Shown piece after piece: positions 5,711-5,787 of a stretch of DNA of 5,787 nt (positions within the stretch are counted from its first letter, which is position 1; each line of letters opens with the position of its first letter). The position numbers were made by a program, and so were the translations under genes. The notes under the pieces were generated by a model. It searched no databases, had not been told where the DNA came from, and was given only the letters and a program-made list of their open reading frames with translations. The stretch is taken from NCBI GenBank assembly GCA_028694715.1, contig JAQVKJ010000104.1, positions 1 to 5,787 on the forward strand, in the 5' to 3' direction. Source of the stretch: Weeksellaceae bacterium (GTDB lineage Bacteria; Bacteroidota; Bacteroidia; Flavobacteriales; Weeksellaceae).

Positions 5711-5787
5711 ATGGGAATAGTACTAAGAGGTGAAAATCTATTTAAAGACTACGGCAAAAAGCGGGTAGTCAAGGATGTTTCTCTTCA
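5711..5787 (+). CDS. lptB: LPS export ABC transporter ATP-binding protein LptB, N-terminal fragment
   Basis: Only the first 25 codons are in the window; the gene runs off the right edge. The residues LRGENLFKDYGKKRVVKDVS match the opening beta strands of LptB (compare L-x-A-x-N-L-x-K-x-Y-x-x-R-x-V-V-x-x-V-S), including the aromatic residue (Tyr14) that stacks on the ATP adenine. LptB is the cytoplasmic ATPase that, with LptF and LptG, powers lipopolysaccharide extraction from the inner membrane. The Walker motifs lie beyond the edge, so another ABC ATPase cannot be fully excluded, but the double-Val pattern after the basic residues favours LptB. The ATG at 5711 is the start expected from family length and is preceded by no Shine-Dalgarno site. 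Confidence 0.8.
   Translation, partial: MGIVLRGENLFKDYGKKRVVKDVSL

Overview
The window looks like chromosomal DNA of a member of the Bacteroidota, most likely a flavobacterium. The evidence: the DNA is AT-rich; the genes lack clear Shine-Dalgarno sites but often follow a TAnnTTTG box, the Bacteroidota -7 promoter element; two lipoproteins have short signal peptides ending in SC, one followed by an acidic SSDDD stretch like Bacteroidota surface-export signals; and TypA, the DUF2807 protein and LptB all read like proteins of this phylum. The species cannot be told from the sequence.

Layout. Bases 1-302 are the 3' end of an AraC-family regulator gene interrupted by an in-frame TAA inside its DNA-binding domain. 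Bases 303-595 hold no intact gene but contain protein-like pieces in different frames, which suggests a second broken gene. Bases 600-1582 carry a compact two-gene Xre-RES toxin-antitoxin operon with a very good promoter and a possible operator. An AT-rich 156-base gap separates it from typA, which lies on the minus strand (1739-3544) and is intact.

A 239-base divergent intergenic region then leads to a plus-strand series: a small lipocalin-like lipoprotein (3784-4227) with a strong terminator, a DUF2807 beta-helix lipoprotein (4363-5076), a TPR protein (5153-5656), and the first 25 codons of lptB, the ATPase of the lipopolysaccharide transporter (5711 to the window end). Each of these has its own TAnnTTTG box, so they look like separate units rather than one operon.

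Working together: the only tightly linked functional pair is the antitoxin and toxin. The two lipoproteins and LptB all concern the envelope, but nothing in the sequence links them in one pathway. I found no clearly new system. The most useful second-look items are the two decayed genes beside the toxin-antitoxin locus, the inverted repeat overlapping that locus's promoter, and the likely leaderless or near-leaderless start of lptB.
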